This document shows positions 51,200-60,568 of a stretch of DNA of 64,000 nucleotides, piece after piece. Numbering within the stretch: the first letter of the stretch is position 1; each line of letters starts with the position of its first letter. The position numbers were made by a program, and so were the translations under genes. Where the stretch lies: NCBI GenBank assembly GCA_031555315.1, contig JAVBUO010000036.1:4268-68267 (forward strand). Direction: 5' to 3'. Under the pieces are notes generated by a model. It searched no databases and was not told where the DNA came from. It was given only the letters and a program-made list of their open reading frames with translations. The DNA is from JAVBJV01 sp031555315 (GTDB lineage: Bacteria; Pseudomonadota; Alphaproteobacteria; Acetobacterales; Acetobacteraceae).

Positions 51200-54157
51200 A
51201 TGACCAAACTCATCACGCTCATCCCGAACAGCGGCCTCCACTTCTGGGATATCGACCTGGATGCGGAAAAACTGCCGCGCCTGAACCGCACGTTCTGGGA
51301 AGAACGCCTGTCGGACACACCCGACGAAACCGGCCGCGTGCCGGTGGCGCTGCGTGAACTGGTGCTGGACGAGGCCGGCAACGCGGTGGAACCGCAATCG
51401 GGACAAATTCCACCCGAGGACGAAACCTACACGATCTCGACCGCCAAGGCCGTCGAGATCATGCTGGGGAAATGGGTGCCGCTGCCCTACTTCATCGCGT
51501 TGGCGCGCGTGGCGGCGGGGCAGGAGGAGGTCGACCGCGGCCCCAGCAACTGGGTGCGCATGCGGCTGGTGGAACTGCCGCCCGGGTCGCTGCCCGGCAA
51601 GGAAAAACCGATGCGCCTGACGTTGTGCTTCGACACGACGCTGCTGGTGCGCGAAACCGACCCCGACGCTCCGTTCACCGCCCCCAGCCCGCAGACCGCC
51701 GAACGCCAGCAGGAACTGGTGTTCGTTCCCAACACCACGCAGAACAGCTGGTTCCTGAACGAGGAATGGGTCGGCGCGTGGCTTGCGGAAATGCTGCGCG
51801 AGATGAAGGAAGCGCAGCGCCCGGGCCGCCCGTTGCGCCCCGAGGACCTGCCCTGGTCGTGCGAACATCTGGCGCGTTACATCACGCTGCTGGCGCTGCT
51901 CGACGAACTGGAAGTGCTGCCGCGCGCCCGCCTGGTCGACACGGTGTCGGCGCACGCGCCGTATACGCCGGTCGAAGTGGATCTGGTGCTCGACGTCGGC
52001 AACAGCCGCACCTGCGGCGTGCTGGTGGAAGAACATGCGGGCCAGGGCATGAACCTGACCGACAGTTCGCCGCTGATCCTGCGCGATCTGTCGCGCCCGG
52101 AACTGATCTGGACGAAACCGTTCGAAAGCCGCGTCGAATTCGCGCGCGCCGTGCTGGGCCGCGATGCGATCTCGCGCCGTTCGGGCCGCGCCGGCGCGTT
52201 CGCGTGGCCGTCGCCGGTGCGCATCGGGCCGGAAGCCGTGCGGCTGGCCGGCGCCCGGCTGGGCAACGAAGGCGCGACGGGCCTGTCGTCCCCCAAGCGC
52301 TATCTGTGGGATGAAAAGCCGGTCGCCCAGGCGTGGCGCTATAACGGCCGCGGCACCGACGGCGTGACCACCGACCCGCCGGTCGGCGGCGCGTTCATGC
52401 GTCTGGTCAGCGAAGCGGGCGACCTGCTGTCGCTGAAGGCCAAGCAGCGCCCTGCCATCCGGCCGTATTTCTCGCGCTCGTCGCTGTTCTCGTTCCTGAT
52501 GGCCGAGATCGTGCTGCAGGCATGCGGCCAGATCAACGCGCCGGGCATGCGCATGCAGCGCCGCGACGCCGAAGCGCCGCGCCGGCTGCGCCGCGTGGTG
52601 ATGACGGTGCCGCCCGGCATGCCGCTGGCCGAGCAGCGCCTGCTGCGCGCCCGTGCCGAAGCGGGCGTGCGACTGGCGTGGGAAATGCAGGGCTGGCTGG
52701 GCGACGAGAAAGTAGCCGGCGCGCCGCCGCTGCCCGAAGTCACCGCCAATCTCGACGAGGCAACCGCCACACAGGTGGTCTGGCTGCACAATGAAATCGC
52801 CGAACGCATGGGCGGCGACGCCCAGGCGTTGATGGACGTGCTGACCGCGGCACCCGGCGCGCCGCTGCGCGTTGCCAGCATCGACATCGGCGGCGGCACC
52901 TCGGATCTGATGGTGGTGTCGTACCGGCTCGGCGAAGGCGATGCGGTGATCCCCAATCAGGAATTCCGCGAAAGCTTCAAGACCGCCGGCGACGACCTGC
53001 TGCGCCAGATCGTCGCGGAAGTGGTGGTGCCGGCCATCGCCGCCGCGCTGCGCACCGCCGGCGTCGCCGATCCGGGCGCACTGCTGCGCCGCACGCTGGG
53101 CGGCGATCAGGGGGGGCAGAGCGAACAGGAACGTCACCTGCGCCGCCAGTTCGTCGCGCAGATTCTGGAACCCGCCGGGCTTGCCGTGCTGCACGCCTGC
53201 GAACAGGCGCCCGAACGGGTCAGCGGCGAACTGCTGCGCGCCAGCATCGAACAGATCCTCGGCCGGCGCACCCCCGGCATCGACACGGCAATCGCCTACA
53301 TGGAACGCGTGGCGCGCGAAGCAGGCGCCAGACAGGACAGCGTGCTGGCGGCCGAAGTCACCGCCACCGTGCCGCAGGTGGAAAAACTGATCCGCAGCGT
53401 GCTCGGCCCGGTGCTCGCCAATCTGTGCGAGGCAGCCTGGCATCTGGGCTGCGACATCCTGCTGCTGTCGGGCCGGCCGTCGCGGCTGCGCACCATCACC
53501 GACATCGTGCTGGCCAAGATCCCCGTCGCGCCGCACCGCGTGGTGCGCATGCACCGCTATCAGGTCGGCGACAAATATCCGTTCCGCGACGCCGCCAACC
53601 GCATCGACGACCCGAAGACCACCGCCGCGGTCGGCGCGATGCTGTGCGTGCAGGCCGAAGGCCGGCTGCGCAACTTCCTGCTGCGGGCGCGCGATTTCAA
53701 CATGCGCTCGACGGCACGCTTCATCGGCCGGATGGATCAGTCCGGACAGATCCGCAAGGACTCCATCGTGCTGCACGACGTCGACCTCGACACTGCCAAG
53801 GCGGGCGAGGTGAAATTCACCACCTCGCTGGGCGCTTCCACATTGCTCGGTTTCCGCCAGATGCCGATCGAACGCTGGACGGCGCAGCCGTTGTACGCGC
53901 TGGAATTGACCGACCCGAAAGCCAACCGCCCACTGCCGTTCAAGGTCACGGTGCGGCGCATGGACGACCGCTTCGCCAGCGAGACCGAGGAAGAAGCCGA
54001 AGGACTGGTGCGCGAGATGTTCCAGGTGGAGGAAGTGGTCGACGCCAACGGCGACGACGTCGGCGCGCGGTCGGTGCGCATGCAGTTGCAGACCATGGAA
54101 CGCGGTGAAGGCTACTGGCGCGATACCGGCAACCTCGAACTGCGGGGAACCCTGTGA
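51200..54157 (+). CDS. srfB: SrfB-like actin/Hsp70-fold ATPase
   Basis: 985 aa. The start LITLIPNSGLHFWDID and overall length match the SrfB family named from the Salmonella srfABC operon. The nucleotide-binding fold of the actin/Hsp70 superfamily is visible: phosphate-1-like LDVGNSRTCG (Asp265), phosphate-2 SIDIGGGTSDLMV (Asp562) and adenosine-site LLLSGRPSRLR near 755. It should therefore bind ATP in the cytoplasm and may polymerise or act as a switch. The C-terminal 230 residues are not part of that fold. The stop overlaps the srfC start (GTGATG). What the family does in the cell is not settled. Confidence 0.88.
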   Translation: MTKLITLIPNSGLHFWDIDLDAEKLPRLNRTFWEERLSDTPDETGRVPVALRELVLDEAGNAVEPQSGQIPPEDETYTISTAKAVEIMLGKWVPLPYFIALARVAAGQEEVDRGPSNWVRMRLVELPPGSLPGKEKPMRLTLCFDTTLLVRETDPDAPFTAPSPQTAERQQELVFVPNTTQNSWFLNEEWVGAWLAEMLREMKEAQRPGRPLRPEDLPWSCEHLARYITLLALLDELEVLPRARLVDTVSAHAPYTPVEVDLVLDVGNSRTCGVLVEEHAGQGMNLTDSSPLILRDLSRPELIWTKPFESRVEFARAVLGRDAISRRSGRAGAFAWPSPVRIGPEAVRLAGARLGNEGATGLSSPKRYLWDEKPVAQAWRYNGRGTDGVTTDPPVGGAFMRLVSEAGDLLSLKAKQRPAIRPYFSRSSLFSFLMAEIVLQACGQINAPGMRMQRRDAEAPRRLRRVVMTVPPGMPLAEQRLLRARAEAGVRLAWEMQGWLGDEKVAGAPPLPEVTANLDEATATQVVWLHNEIAERMGGDAQALMDVLTAAPGAPLRVASIDIGGGTSDLMVVSYRLGEGDAVIPNQEFRESFKTAGDDLLRQIVAEVVVPAIAAALRTAGVADPGALLRRTLGGDQGGQSEQERHLRRQFVAQILEPAGLAVLHACEQAPERVSGELLRASIEQILGRRTPGIDTAIAYMERVAREAGARQDSVLAAEVTATVPQVEKLIRSVLGPVLANLCEAAWHLGCDILLLSGRPSRLRTITDIVLAKIPVAPHRVVRMHRYQVGDKYPFRDAANRIDDPKTTAAVGAMLCVQAEGRLRNFLLRARDFNMRSTARFIGRMDQSGQIRKDSIVLHDVDLDTAKAGEVKFTTSLGASTLLGFRQMPIERWTAQPLYALELTDPKANRPLPFKVTVRRMDDRFASETEEEAEGLVREMFQVEEVVDANGDDVGARSVRMQLQTMERGEGYWRDTGNLELRGTL

Positions 54158-56778
54158 TGAACCAGATCACCGCCAGGGCCGCCGCGCGCGCCGCCGAGAT
54201 CAGCACCATCGCCGGCCGTGCGCTGGACTGGGTCGGCCAGCAGCAGCCGAAGAACCACGCCCTGATGCGCGAACTGCGCCGCGATGCGCGCCGCGCCCGC
54301 GCGCTGCAGGAAGCGGCGGCGCGCCCTGTCGCGGTCGCCGTGTTCGGCGCGTCGCAGGCCGGGAAGTCCTATCTGGTCTCGCGTCTTGCCGCGCCGCTCG
54401 GTCATCCGCTGGCCGCCAGATTCGGCACCACCGAGCTCGACTTCCTGCGCGACATCAACCCGCCCGGCGGTCAGGAAGCCACCGGGCTGGTCACCCGCTT
54501 CACCGTCAAGCCACCCGCTGGCCCGGCCGATGCGGCGGTCGCGTTGCGGCTGCTGTCGCAAACCGACGTGGTGAAGATCCTCGCCAACACCTATCTGGAA
54601 GACTTCGACCCGGCGGAAGTGGTGATCCCCGATCTCGATCAGTTGACCACCAACCTGAAGGCGCTGGAAAGCGCTGCCGGCCCCGGCCCGCAGGACGGGC
54701 TGCAGCGCGACGATATCGAGGAACTGCAGGATTATTTCGCGCGCTATTTCCGCGGCCATGCGCTGATCCAGTCGCTGCCCGGCTCGTTCTGGGAACGTCT
54801 GGCAGACCTGGTGCCGCGCCTGCCCGCCGAACGCCGCGCCGAAGCCTTCGCGCCGCTGTGGGGCGGGGTCGGCGCGCTGAGCGCGTGCTGCACGCTGCTG
54901 CTGGGCGCCTTGAAGCAGCTCGGCTTCCAGGGCGATGTCCGTGCCGGCATCGACGCGCTGGTGCCGCGCGAGACCAGCATCATCGACGTGCGCACCCTGT
55001 TCACCATGAACCCCGCGCAGCCGTCCGGAAACACCATCGCGCTGCGCAACGCCAGCGGCGGCACGCTGGCGACGCTGGACCGCGTGGTGGTCACCGCGCT
55101 GGTGGCCGAGATCACCATGCCGCTGGCCAGCAACCCATGGCCGTTCTTCGATCATACCGATCTGCTCGACTTCCCCGGTGCGCGCACCCGTGAAGAAATT
55201 TCGGACGCCGAGAATTTCCTGAAAGGCCCCGAACGGCTGGGCCGCGTGTTCCTGCGCGGCAAGGTCGCCTATCTGTTCCAGCGCTACAACGCGGAGCAGG
55301 AAATCAGCGCCATGCTGCTCTGCGTCGGCCCGTCGAACCAGGAAGTGCAGACCCTGCCGCGCATGGTCGACGACTGGATCGCCGGCACCGCCGGCCCCAC
55401 CCCGGCCGATCGCGCCAACGTGCGCTGCAACATGTTCCTCGTGCTGACCAAGTTCGACAGCGAGTTCGAGGAAAAGGCCGGCGAGGACGTGGCGTCCGGC
55501 CAGCGCTGGACGGCGCGCATGCAGGCCTCGCTGACCGACTTTTTCGGCAAGGCGTACAGTTGGCCGCACGAATGGACGCCGGGCAAGGCGTTCAACAACA
55601 CGTTCTGGCTGCGCAACCCGTCGATCGGCTTCGGTGCGGTGTTCGACTATGAACCGCAGACCGACCCCGACCAGCCAGCCGTGGAAATCGGCGTCGCGCC
55701 GCGCGCCGAGGCGGCGGTGAAGGTGCGCCGCGATGCCTACATGGCGAACGAACTGGTGCGGACCTTCTTCGCCGATCCCGGCAAGGCGTGGGACGAGGCG
55801 CTGCGGGCCAACGACGGCGGGATCAGCTATCTGGCCGCAGCACTGGCCCCGGTCTGCGACCCGCACCTGAAGGCGCAGCAGGTCGGCGGACGCTCGGAAG
55901 CGATCGCCTCGAGCATCACCGCGCGGCTGCGTCCGTTCTATCACGGCGGCGACGCGGCGGAACGCATCGAACAGGCGCGCAAGCGCGCCCGCGCCGTCGC
56001 CCAGTTGCTGGCACGCTGCGCGGCCAACCAGATGCTTGGTTCGCTGCTGCGCTCGCTGCAGGTGGAAACCGACCAGGTGGCCGCCGTCTACTGGCGCCAG
56101 CAGAACGACGCGACGACCGGCACCGCCCCGGTCGGCACCGCGACCACGCACGACGATTACGCCGACTTCCTGATGGACGACGAAGCGCCGGCCACCCCCG
56201 CCGCCGCCCCGGTGGCCGCCGGGCCGCGCGACGCTTACGAGCATCTGGCCGATCTGGCACTGGAAGACTGGGCCGGGCACATGCGCAACCTGGCCGAGAA
56301 CGAGAACGCCTCGGCCGCCTTCGCCATGACGCCCGAACAACTGCTCGATCTGGCCGGCGAGATCACCCAGGCCGCGCGGCGGCTGAACCTGCGCGATACC
56401 ATCGCCAGCACGCTGCGCGGCCGCGCCGGCTTTCAGGGGCGCGTCGGCGCGACGGAAGCCAAACAGGTCGCCATCGTCGAGGCGATGCTGAACAACTTCG
56501 TCTACCAGCTCGGCTGGGATGCGGTGGAACTGGGCAAGCGCCCGCGCGCCCCGCGCAGCGAACAGGCGATCTTCCTGCCCCGCACGCCCGACAAGCCCCC
56601 GCCGGAACTGCCCGAACACGCCGAGGCGTTCGAGGCGCAGTTCAACAAGGACTGGATCACCGCCGTGATGCAGACCATCGAGGACAACGCCCGTTCGACC
56701 GACGGCGTGGAATTCGACGTGAAGGCGAACGAGGCGCTGGGCACCATGCTGAAGGGGCTGGCCCCGCAGGCCGCGTAA
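54154..56778 (+). CDS. srfC: SrfC-like dynamin-type GTPase
   Basis: 874 aa. GTPase motifs are intact: P-loop GASQAGKS (65-72), DFPG (339-342, G3) and TKFD (432-435, G4). The long spacing between G1 and G3 and the large helical remainder match the SrfC family, which resembles dynamin-like proteins. It starts at GTG 54154 or ATG 54157, directly after srfB, so the two are made in fixed ratio and probably bind each other. Predicted cytoplasmic or membrane-associated; the link to the anchored neighbours suggests action at the inner membrane. Confidence 0.87.
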   Translation: MMNQITARAAARAAEISTIAGRALDWVGQQQPKNHALMRELRRDARRARALQEAAARPVAVAVFGASQAGKSYLVSRLAAPLGHPLAARFGTTELDFLRDINPPGGQEATGLVTRFTVKPPAGPADAAVALRLLSQTDVVKILANTYLEDFDPAEVVIPDLDQLTTNLKALESAAGPGPQDGLQRDDIEELQDYFARYFRGHALIQSLPGSFWERLADLVPRLPAERRAEAFAPLWGGVGALSACCTLLLGALKQLGFQGDVRAGIDALVPRETSIIDVRTLFTMNPAQPSGNTIALRNASGGTLATLDRVVVTALVAEITMPLASNPWPFFDHTDLLDFPGARTREEISDAENFLKGPERLGRVFLRGKVAYLFQRYNAEQEISAMLLCVGPSNQEVQTLPRMVDDWIAGTAGPTPADRANVRCNMFLVLTKFDSEFEEKAGEDVASGQRWTARMQASLTDFFGKAYSWPHEWTPGKAFNNTFWLRNPSIGFGAVFDYEPQTDPDQPAVEIGVAPRAEAAVKVRRDAYMANELVRTFFADPGKAWDEALRANDGGISYLAAALAPVCDPHLKAQQVGGRSEAIASSITARLRPFYHGGDAAERIEQARKRARAVAQLLARCAANQMLGSLLRSLQVETDQVAAVYWRQQNDATTGTAPVGTATTHDDYADFLMDDEAPATPAAAPVAAGPRDAYEHLADLALEDWAGHMRNLAENENASAAFAMTPEQLLDLAGEITQAARRLNLRDTIASTLRGRAGFQGRVGATEAKQVAIVEAMLNNFVYQLGWDAVELGKRPRAPRSEQAIFLPRTPDKPPPELPEHAEAFEAQFNKDWITAVMQTIEDNARSTDGVEFDVKANEALGTMLKGLAPQAA

Positions 56779-56793
56779 AACGACAGGATCACC

Positions 56794-57897
56794 ATGAAGA
56801 CCGGCACCGCACGCAAACATCCCGACTACCCCGCTGGCCACGCCCTGCTGCGCCTGAACGGGGCGGCGGCGGCCGCGTCGGACCCGCGGCTAAAGATCCT
56901 GCGCGTGCACGACCAGCCGGTACTCGGCCCCGATGGCTGGCAGGCGGGCGAAGCATGGCTGAAGCCGCTGGCCGCCACGGCCGAAGGCGCGGATCTGGTG
57001 ATGACCCTCGGACCCGATATCGTCCAGTTCCTGGAAGAGGGCACCATCGAGATTCTGCTGCCCGGCATGGCCGCCAGCGACAGCTATGTCGTCAGTTGGC
57101 CGATCATCCCGCAGTTGCGCAGCGCCGGCGCCGGCCCGGTACGCGGCCGGGCGTTTCCTGCCGCCCCGCGCCCGGCACCGCCACCGCCGCCCAAACCGGA
57201 ACCGGTGCCCGAGCCTGTCGCGGAACCAGTGCCGGAACCGGTTCCCGAAGAACCGCTGGCCCTGACGCCGCCGCAACAGCCGCAACCCGCCAAGAAGTCG
57301 GGCGGGCTGCTGATCATCCTGCTGATCCTGCTGGCGCTGGCCGCGCTCGGGGCCGGTGCCGCATATTATTTCGGCCTGTTCGGCAACGCGCCACAGCCGA
57401 CCGAGCCGCAGACGCCGCCAACCGAGCCAGAGCCGCCACCGGAACCGGAGCAGGAACCGGAGCAACCGCCGCCGCCACCGCCGCCGCAAGCCCGCCCCTG
57501 CCACCCGGACGACGGGCGCGATCCGGCCACGCTGAGCGCGCGTGAAATCGTCGGCATGCAGGGCTGTGGCGCCGCCGACATGGCCCAGGTGGCCGAAAGC
57601 ATGCAGCAGGCCGGCCGGCACGACGATGCGCTGCTGCTACTGGAAACCCTGGCCGATCGCGGCCACGCCCCGGCGATGGCCGCACTGGCGCGCCTGTACG
57701 ACCCGAACGGCTTCACCCCCGGTCGCCCGTTCTCGTCCCCCGATGCGCGTCAGGCGGCGAAACTGTATCAGCAGGCCGTGCGGGCCGGCGATGCCGCAGC
57801 CGAAACACCGCGCGCCGCGCTGCGCACCTGGCTCGAGGAACGCGCCAACGGCGGCGACACCTCGGCGCGACTCGCATTGCAGGATTTCTGGCCATGA
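56794..57897 (+). CDS. anchored protein with C-terminal Sel1-like repeats
   Basis: 367 aa. An N-terminal folded domain (residues 1-115: LKILRVHDQPVLGPDGWQAG, LEEGTIEILLPG, VVSWPIIPQLR), a Pro/Glu linker, a membrane segment at about 170-192, a second Pro-rich linker and a periplasmic helical part with Sel1/TPR-like repeats (DDALLLLETLADRGHAPAMAALARLYD, AAKLYQQAVRAGDA). Sel1 repeats bind proteins, so it likely bridges cytoplasmic SrfB/SrfC and periplasmic parts. Four-base overlap with the vWA gene. Confidence 0.78.
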   Translation: MKTGTARKHPDYPAGHALLRLNGAAAAASDPRLKILRVHDQPVLGPDGWQAGEAWLKPLAATAEGADLVMTLGPDIVQFLEEGTIEILLPGMAASDSYVVSWPIIPQLRSAGAGPVRGRAFPAAPRPAPPPPPKPEPVPEPVAEPVPEPVPEEPLALTPPQQPQPAKKSGGLLIILLILLALAALGAGAAYYFGLFGNAPQPTEPQTPPTEPEPPPEPEQEPEQPPPPPPPQARPCHPDDGRDPATLSAREIVGMQGCGAADMAQVAESMQQAGRHDDALLLLETLADRGHAPAMAALARLYDPNGFTPGRPFSSPDARQAAKLYQQAVRAGDAAAETPRAALRTWLEERANGGDTSARLALQDFWP

Positions 57898-59864
57898 CGA
57901 ACAGCCCCCTTACCTTCCGCCGTTCGCTGCTGGCGCTCGGCGTGCTGACACCGGCCGTTCTGGCCTTTCCGGCCCTCGCCCAGGCACCGGCCGCCCCGGC
58001 CGACAACACGCGCCGGCCGCTGCTGATCCCCAGAAAGCGATCGCTGTACCAGCGCGTGATCCTGCGTCCCGGCGCGCGCCTCGCCGCGCGGCCGGGCGAG
58101 GAAGGCCAGCCCACCGACGGCTTTGCCGCGTTCTACGTCTACGCGCGCCAGCCACAGGGGCCGGATGGCGGTGAAGAATGGCTCGAGATCGGCCCCGCCA
58201 CCGACGGGCGCACCATCGGCTGGGTGAAGGCCGAACGCACCATCGCCTGGAACCACGCGATGGTCGCCGCCTTCACCAACCCGGCCGGACGCGGGCGCAC
58301 ATTGTTCCTCGACACCGCGGACCGCGCGCGCAACCTGCTGGCCCCGAACGGCGCGGCCGAGGCGAAGCGTCTGCGCGCCGAAGCCGCCGCAGGACAGACG
58401 CCGCAGGGTGTGGTGGCGCTGGAACCCGAACGCTTCGTCGACATCTCGCGTCAGTTCTACATGCTGCCGATCCTCGGCGCCGAACTGATCGACCGCGAAA
58501 CCGGCGGTCCGGTACGCGTGCTGGAGGTGGCATCCGCCCCGGCGGAACAGCCGCCCGCCGCGCCGCCGCCGCCCGACGCACTGGCCAACTTCAAGGCCGG
58601 GCTGGTGTTCGTGGTCGACACCACGATCTCGATGCAGCCCTATATCGACCGCACCCGCGAAGCGATGGAAGGTGTGATCGCCACGATCGGCGATACGGCG
58701 GTGAAAGACAATTTCCGCTTCGGCGTGATCGGTTATCGCGACAGCCGTGAAGCCTCGCCGCACGGTTTCGAATACGCGTCCAACGTCTTCGCGGTACCCG
58801 ATTTCGCGCAACCGGTCGATGCCGTCATGCCCGCGATGCGCAGCATGAACGCTACCACCGTCGACAATACGGGCTTCGACGAAGACCCCGTCACCGGCCT
58901 GCGCGACGCGCTGAAACAGGTCAACTGGAGCGAACTGGGCGGACGCTACATCGTGCTGATCACCGATGCCGGGGCGCGCGATGCCGCCGATCCGCTGTCG
59001 GACACGCATATGGGGCTGGACGAGATCCGCCAGCAGGCGAAGCTGCAAGGCGTGGCGCTGTTCGTGATCCATCTGCTGACCCCCGCCGGGCGCAACAACC
59101 ACAACCGCGCGCGCCAGCAATACACGGCGCTGACCCAGACCGACGCCGCCGGATCGCTGTATTTTCCGGTCGAGGGCGGCGGGCAGGACCAGTTCCGCGC
59201 CACGGTCGGCGCGCTGGTCGAGGGCCTGCTGCAACAGGTCGCCGCCACCACCGGCCGTTCGGTCGAACAGCTGCGCGCCCCGCGCCAGCAGACACCGCAA
59301 CAACAGCAGATCGCCCAACGCATCAGCGTGGTGGCGCAGGCGATGCGCCTCGCCTATCTGGGCCGCATCGAACAGACCTCGGCGCCCGAGGCGATACAGA
59401 GCTTCGTGCTCGACCACGACCCGGAAGAACCCGGCAACACGGCGATCGACGTGCGCTTGCTGCTGACCCGCAACCAGCTCTCGGATCTGGGCCAGGCGCT
59501 GGAAAACATCCTGCGCGCCGGGCGCTCGGCGCGTCTCGACAGCACGGCCTTTTTCGGTCAGTTGCGCAGCGCATTCGCGCTGGCGGCCCGCGACCCGAGC
59601 CGCATCGCGCAGGCGGACAGGCTCGGCGGGCTGCTCGGTGAATATCTCGAAGGACTGCCGTACCAGTCGGAAGTGATGGACATTGCCGAACAGGACTGGC
59701 TGGCGATGGGCGCCGGCGCGCAGGCACGCATTCTCAACAACGTCGATGCCAAGCTGCGCCTGTATCAGGAATTCAACCAGCAGGCCGATCTGTGGGTCAC
59801 CCTGACCGGGCGGCGCGACGCCGGCGAGCAGGTGTTCCCCGTACCGCTCGAGGCGCTGCCCTGA
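57894..59864 (+). CDS. periplasmic von Willebrand A protein, PpkA-sensor-like
   Basis: 656 aa. Signal peptide (RRSLLALGVLTPAVLAFPALAQA). Residues 45-140 form a small SH3-like part (RKRSLYQRVILRPGARLAARPG, GWVKAERTIAWNH). From about 235 comes a vWA domain with metal site DTTIS (Asp242), NTGFDEDP and LITDAGARDA. This order resembles the periplasmic C-terminal half of PpkA, the T6SS-linked threonine kinase, but there is no kinase domain. The C-terminal 200 residues are helical. It likely senses envelope state or binds the downstream SUMF1-like protein. It overlaps the ABC ATPase gene. Confidence 0.82.
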   Translation: MTNSPLTFRRSLLALGVLTPAVLAFPALAQAPAAPADNTRRPLLIPRKRSLYQRVILRPGARLAARPGEEGQPTDGFAAFYVYARQPQGPDGGEEWLEIGPATDGRTIGWVKAERTIAWNHAMVAAFTNPAGRGRTLFLDTADRARNLLAPNGAAEAKRLRAEAAAGQTPQGVVALEPERFVDISRQFYMLPILGAELIDRETGGPVRVLEVASAPAEQPPAAPPPPDALANFKAGLVFVVDTTISMQPYIDRTREAMEGVIATIGDTAVKDNFRFGVIGYRDSREASPHGFEYASNVFAVPDFAQPVDAVMPAMRSMNATTVDNTGFDEDPVTGLRDALKQVNWSELGGRYIVLITDAGARDAADPLSDTHMGLDEIRQQAKLQGVALFVIHLLTPAGRNNHNRARQQYTALTQTDAAGSLYFPVEGGGQDQFRATVGALVEGLLQQVAATTGRSVEQLRAPRQQTPQQQQIAQRISVVAQAMRLAYLGRIEQTSAPEAIQSFVLDHDPEEPGNTAIDVRLLLTRNQLSDLGQALENILRAGRSARLDSTAFFGQLRSAFALAARDPSRIAQADRLGGLLGEYLEGLPYQSEVMDIAEQDWLAMGAGAQARILNNVDAKLRLYQEFNQQADLWVTLTGRRDAGEQVFPVPLEALP

Positions 59865-60568
59865 CCCCTGCCCTGCATGCCGAGGCGGTTTCGCGCCAGC
59901 TCGGCACCGGGACGGGCGCGTTCAGCCTGCATGTCGACCGCCTGACCCTGTATCCGGGCGAACGCGTCGCGGTGGTCGGTCCGTCGGGCTGCGGCAAGTC
60001 CACGCTGCTCGGGCTGCTGGCCCTGGCGCTGCGCCCCGAACACGCCGGCGCGCTGATCGTCAACGCGGTGAACGCGGGCCGGCTGTGGCAGCGCAACGCG
60101 CAACACAGACTGGCCGCGCTGCGCGCCGGCGCGCTGGGCTTCGTGCCACAGACCGCGGGGCTGCTGCCGTTCCTCTCGCTCGGCGAGAACATCCGTCTGA
60201 CCCAGCGTCTGGCCGGGCGCGTCGACGAACGCCGGGTGCGGATGCTCGCCGAACGGCTGGACATCGCCCAAACGCTGCGCCGCCTGCCCGCCGATGTGTC
60301 GGTCGGTCAGCGCCAGCGCGCTGCAATCGCCCGCGCCCTGGCCCATGCCCCCGCCCTGGTGCTGGCCGACGAACCGACCGCCTCGGTGCATCCGACCCAG
60401 GCCGACGATATCCTCGCCCTGCTGCTCGAGGTGGCCGATGCCGGCACCGCGTTGCTGATGACCACCCACGATCCGGCCCGCGCCGAAGCAGCAGGGTTCG
60501 CGCTGGCCCCGTGCCGGCCGGTGCCCGATGCGGCGCGCACCTGTTTCGGCTGGACGGGGGGCGCATGA
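59792..60568 (+). CDS. ABC transporter ATPase, LolD/TagT-like
   Basis: 258 aa from GTG at 59792, but the homologous part begins near LTPALHAEAVSRQL. There is no ATG, GTG or TTG near that point, only a CTG at 59861 overlapping the stop of the vWA gene, so the real start is uncertain. Walker A GPSGCGKST, signature VSVGQRQRA (a variant of LSGGQ), Walker B LVLADEPT and H-loop TTHD. Partner is the permease, overlapping by four bases. In the Tag module the equivalent pair is TagT-TagS. Confidence 0.88.
   Translation: MGHPDRAARRRRAGVPRTARGAALTPALHAEAVSRQLGTGTGAFSLHVDRLTLYPGERVAVVGPSGCGKSTLLGLLALALRPEHAGALIVNAVNAGRLWQRNAQHRLAALRAGALGFVPQTAGLLPFLSLGENIRLTQRLAGRVDERRVRMLAERLDIAQTLRRLPADVSVGQRQRAAIARALAHAPALVLADEPTASVHPTQADDILALLLEVADAGTALLMTTHDPARAEAAGFALAPCRPVPDAARTCFGWTGGA

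Noticed and set aside
50159..53776. 1205-codon open frame antisense to the PDZ and SrfB genes
   Set aside because: The plus strand carries clear family motifs; the antisense product is His/Arg/Gln-rich without domains, typical of GC-rich shadow frames.
54112..56841. 909-codon open frame antisense to the SrfC gene
   Set aside because: SrfC shows intact GTPase motifs on the plus strand; the antisense frame is a composition artefact.
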